From NCBI RefSeq assembly GCF_003390335.1, contig NZ_QUOU01000001.1, positions 1,178,001-1,242,000 on the forward strand: a stretch of DNA of 64,000 nt, written 5' to 3'. The stretch is from Thalassotalea euphylliae (lineage in GTDB: Bacteria; Pseudomonadota; Gammaproteobacteria; Enterobacterales; Alteromonadaceae). Positions 61,311 to 64,000 of this stretch are shown piece after piece. Every line of letters starts with the position of its first letter. Positions within the stretch are counted from its first letter, which is position 1. The position numbers were made by a program, and so were the translations under genes. The notes below the pieces were generated by a model. The model had not been told where the DNA came from. It made no database searches and was given only the letters and a program-made list of their open reading frames with translations.

Positions 61311-62441
61311 ATGGCTGATTCAGATTCAGGCGAACGCACTGAAGAGCCGACGGCGAAAAAGCTGTCGGAGGCTCGACAGAAAGGGCAAATTCCTCGCTCG
61401 AAAGACTTAGGTACCATGTTTGTACTTATCAGTAGTGCCTGTGCCTTGTTGATGGTTGGCGACTATTTAGTGCTTAGCCTGTCGCAAATGATGAAGCGCA
61501 TGTTTACATTTACGCGCGAAGAGGTCATGGATACTCAGAATATCTTCAATATCGTTGGCGAGGTTTTCGCCGGTGTGATGTATCCCATGTTATGGATTTT
61601 TGCGATTATCACGCTCGCAGCCTTTGTCGGGAATACCTTGTTAGGCGGTATGAATTTTTCCTGGGAGGCGATGGCGCCCAAGGCAAATAAGCTCTCACCG
61701 CTGCAAGGCTTCAAGCGAATGTTGGGCGTACAAGCAGGGGTTGAGCTAATTAAATCACTACTCAAATTTTTCGTTGTCTTTTTTGTCGCGATCACTTTGT
61801 TGACGGTTTTGTTTGAAGAAATTATCAGCCTGAGTTTAGAGTCCGCCCCCACTAACTTCGGTCACGCGGTAGAAATGTTGCTGTGGATGTTTTTGGCATT
61901 GGCGTCATCATTAGCGATCATCGCGGCCATTGATGCGCCATACCAAGTGTGGAACCACACTCGCCAGCTAAAAATGACGAAGCAAGAAGTCAAAGATGAG
62001 ATGAAAAATACCGAGGGTAGCCCGGAAATTAAAGGGCGTATTAGGCGAGCACAGTATGAAATGTCGCAGCGCCGCATGATGCAAGACGTGCCTCAAGCTG
62101 ACGTTGTTATCACGAACCCCACTCATTATTCTGTTGCTCTAAAGTACGATGCTGAGCAAGGTGGAGCGCCGATGATGATTGCCAAAGGGGCGGATCAAAT
62201 GGCGATTCATATTCGCACTATTGCCAAAGAACATGAAGTTGAAATATTACAATCACCTGCGCTGGCGCGTTCTTTGTATTACACCGCTGAGGTGAACGAA
62301 GAAATTCCAGAAGCACTGTTTGCCGCAGTTGCCCAGGTACTTGCGTTTATTTTTCAGCTTAGGGCACACCGCTCAGGTAAGGGGCGGCGTCCTGTGGCGT
62401 TGGCAAAAAATCTTCCCATTCCAGACGATTATCGATACTAG
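61311..62441 (+). CDS. flhB: Flagellar export switch protein FlhB
   Basis: A 376 aa protein with four membrane helices and a cytoplasmic domain that cleaves itself at NPTH. Here the site is VVITNPTHYSVAL with Asn269-Pro270, the same numbers as in E. coli/Salmonella. The N-terminus has GERTEEPTAKKLSEARQKGQ, the standard opening. FliK interacts with the cleaved domain to switch export from hook to filament proteins. Confidence 0.98.
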   Translation: MADSDSGERTEEPTAKKLSEARQKGQIPRSKDLGTMFVLISSACALLMVGDYLVLSLSQMMKRMFTFTREEVMDTQNIFNIVGEVFAGVMYPMLWIFAIITLAAFVGNTLLGGMNFSWEAMAPKANKLSPLQGFKRMLGVQAGVELIKSLLKFFVVFFVAITLLTVLFEEIISLSLESAPTNFGHAVEMLLWMFLALASSLAIIAAIDAPYQVWNHTRQLKMTKQEVKDEMKNTEGSPEIKGRIRRAQYEMSQRRMMQDVPQADVVITNPTHYSVALKYDAEQGGAPMMIAKGADQMAIHIRTIAKEHEVEILQSPALARSLYYTAEVNEEIPEALFAAVAQVLAFIFQLRAHRSGKGRRPVALAKNLPIPDDYRY

Positions 62442-62511
62442 CTCAGAAGTGACTAGCCGAAAAGTGACTGGCGGACAAATTATCAGCGGTTAAGTAAGCA
62501 GGCTAGCGTTG

Positions 62512-62527
62512 TGGCTTGCTTATTGCT
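62512..62527 (+). promoter_or_regulatory. Sigma-54 promoter of flhA
   Basis: TGGCTTGCTTATTGCT has GG (62513-62514) and GC (62525-62526) 10 bases apart, with TGGC and TTGCT perfect. The leader to flhA is about 40 bases. It lies in the 135-base flhB-flhA gap and should start the flhA-flhF-flhG group. Confidence 0.75.
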
Positions 62528-62576
62528 TTTGCTGTTAGTAATCCAGTAATCGTCAAAACTTTATCACTAATTTGAA

Positions 62577-64000
62577 ATGCAGTTATTAGCGAAATTCTCC
62601 CAATTTGACAAAAGTAAAGTAAGCCATTTATCTGGCTTGGGCACACCGTTCCTGGTTATGGCGGCACTTGGTATGATCGTTTTACCCATGCCGGCAATGC
62701 TGCTAGATATCTTATTCTCATTCAACATTGCGTTATCACTCATTGTCTTGCTGATTACTGTCTACACCTTAAAGCCGTTAGATTTCGGCGCTTTCCCGTC
62801 GGTATTGCTAATTGCCACCATATTGCGACTGTCGCTTAATGTTGCCAGTACCCGTGTGGTTTTACTGGAAGGTCACGAGGGACCTGATGCTGCGGGGGCT
62901 GTTATTGAAGCGTTTGGCTCTGTGGTAATTGGTGGCAACTATGCGGTGGGTTTAGTTGTTTTCCTCATTCTGATCATTATTAACTTTGTCGTAGTCACCA
63001 AAGGTGCTGGCCGTATTTCAGAAGTAACCGCGCGCTTTACCCTTGATGCCATGCCGGGTAAGCAAATGGCGATTGACGCCGACCTTAACGCGGGCTTTAT
63101 TACGCAAGACCAAGCGCGTGAGCGCCGCCAAGAAATTACCAGTGAAGCTGATTTTTACGGTTCAATGGATGGTGCCAGTAAATTCGTCAAAGGGGATGCG
63201 ATTGCGGGTATTTTGATCCTGTTCATTAATATCATCGGTGGTTTAGTGATTGGCATGGTACAGCATGACTTAACGTTTGATGCGGCTGTTGAAATTTATA
63301 CGCTATTAACCATTGGTGATGGCTTAGTTGCACAGATCCCTGGCCTATTGCTTTCCGTCGGTACCGCAATCGTGGTTACGCGTCAAAATACGTCTGAAGA
63401 AATGGGCAAGCAGGTTAGCAGTCAGTTAGGGCAAGCACGTTCGCTCTACATCGCTGCAAGTGTGATGTTTGTCATGGGGATTGTCCCGGGTATGCCGCAC
63501 TTTGCCTTCTTGACGTTTGCTGCGTTAATTGCCGCTATCGCTTACTTTGGCGAGAAAATGAAAACCCAAAAAGCTGACGAAGCGCAACAAAAAGCACAAG
63601 AAGAGCAAGTGCAAACGCAGCAAAAAGAAGAGGAAACCAAAGATCTTAGCTGGGATGATGTTAATCACGTTGACGTCATTGGCCTAGAGATTGGTTATCG
63701 CCTGATCCCGCTAGTGGATAAAGCACAAGGTGGTGAATTACTTAATCGCATTAAAGGGGTGAGAAAGAAACTTTCTCAGGAGTTTGGCTTTTTGGTGCCA
63801 GCGGTACATATTCGCGATAACTTGGATCTTGAGCCAAACACGTATCAAATTTCATTAATGGGCGTAGCGGTCGGCGAGGCGGAAATCCGCCACGATCACG
63901 ACCTTGCCATTAATCCGGGTCAAGTTTTTGGTCAACTTGACGGTATTCCAACCAAAGACCCTGCGTTCGGTTTAGACGCTGTGTGGATCAAGCAAAATCA
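62577..64000 (+). CDS. flhA: Flagellar export gate protein FlhA, N-terminal two thirds (cut by window end)
   Basis: The frame opens at ATG 62577 and runs off the end after 474 codons; full FlhA is about 700 aa. The membrane half has about eight helices (GLGTPFLVMAALGMIVLPMP, LLDILFSFNIALSLIVLL, SVLLIATILRLSLNVASTRV, GGNYAVGLVVFLILIIINFV). The conserved FHIPEP-type loop has GAGRISEVTARFTLDAMPGK, QMAIDADLNAGFI and DFYGSMDGASKFVKGDAIAG. A charged Gln/Glu linker (about 325-355) leads into the cytoplasmic domain that forms the export ring. The start has no strong ribosome-binding site. Confidence 0.96.
   Translation, partial: MQLLAKFSQFDKSKVSHLSGLGTPFLVMAALGMIVLPMPAMLLDILFSFNIALSLIVLLITVYTLKPLDFGAFPSVLLIATILRLSLNVASTRVVLLEGHEGPDAAGAVIEAFGSVVIGGNYAVGLVVFLILIIINFVVVTKGAGRISEVTARFTLDAMPGKQMAIDADLNAGFITQDQARERRQEITSEADFYGSMDGASKFVKGDAIAGILILFINIIGGLVIGMVQHDLTFDAAVEIYTLLTIGDGLVAQIPGLLLSVGTAIVVTRQNTSEEMGKQVSSQLGQARSLYIAASVMFVMGIVPGMPHFAFLTFAALIAAIAYFGEKMKTQKADEAQQKAQEEQVQTQQKEEETKDLSWDDVNHVDVIGLEIGYRLIPLVDKAQGGELLNRIKGVRKKLSQEFGFLVPAVHIRDNLDLEPNTYQISLMGVAVGEAEIRHDHDLAINPGQVFGQLDGIPTKDPAFGLDAVWIKQN

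Noticed and set aside
1..64000. CRISPR arrays, insertion sequences, tRNA genes, prophage or attachment sites
   Set aside because: None were seen on reading; the repeats present are short, local and explained above.

Overview
The window is a stretch of a gammaproteobacterial chromosome. The gene set and order fit the single polar-flagellum locus of a marine Alteromonadales bacterium (Colwellia/Thalassotalea/Shewanella-like). Evidence for this: FlrA/FlrB/FlrC regulators rather than FlhDC, short D0/D1-only flagellins of about 270 aa, FlaG, FliD, FliS order, and near-canonical sigma-54 and sigma-28 promoters. The genus is an inference. I saw no rRNA, tRNA, insertion sequence, CRISPR array or prophage.

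Layout. (1) 2-8358, plus strand: end of flgJ, then flgK, flgL, two flagellins, flaG, fliD, fliS and a small FliT-like chaperone. This is the hook-filament junction, filament and cap. (2) 8389-42678: a glycan-synthesis island of about 34 kb between the filament genes and flrA. It holds: a large Maf/DUF115 flagellin glycosyltransferase; a minus-strand operon (20491 to 10624) for a pseudaminic-acid-type sugar (Maf2, a small protein, aldo/keto reductase, SpsF/PseF-like cytidylyltransferase, class III aminotransferase, PseG-acetyltransferase fusion, PseI, two methyltransferases, a GNAT protein); a lone methyltransferase; a second minus-strand operon (33201 to 22425) that looks like a heptose or unusual-sugar pathway (GmhA-like isomerase, two radical SAM enzymes, epimerase, split transketolase, unknown protein, domain-swapped HldE-like enzyme, nucleotidyltransferase, two glycosyltransferases); a second nonulosonate set (33488-39046) that carries its own acyl carrier protein and AMP-forming ligase; an oxidoreductase; and pseC-pseB, the first two steps of the Pse pathway. 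(3) 42925-47853: master regulator flrA, a small unknown gene, and flrB-flrC. (4) 48177-64000, plus strand: fliEFGHIJ, fliKLMNOPQR, flhB and most of flhA (cut by the window end), i.e. MS ring, C ring, export ATPase and export gate.

How it works together. FlrA with sigma-54 should switch on flrBC, fliE..., probably fliK... and flhA. FlrC with sigma-54 should then act on late genes such as the first flagellin, and FliA (sigma-28) on the second flagellin. The island most likely supplies sugars that decorate the two flagellins. PseB and PseC are present once, but the downstream steps (synthase, PseG-like hydrolase with fused acyltransferase, SpsF-like cytidylyltransferase) are present twice, so the cell may make two different nonulosonic acids from one early intermediate.

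Most unusual parts: the ligase-ACP-PseG/acyltransferase-NeuB group at 34516-39046, which suggests a sugar N-acylated from a carrier protein instead of acetyl-CoA; and the operon at 22425-33201, which combines heptose-type enzymes with two related radical SAM proteins and a transketolase whose second subunit lacks the usual C-terminal domain. Residue numbers below refer to the start chosen for each entry. All family assignments were made by reading the sequence, with no database search.
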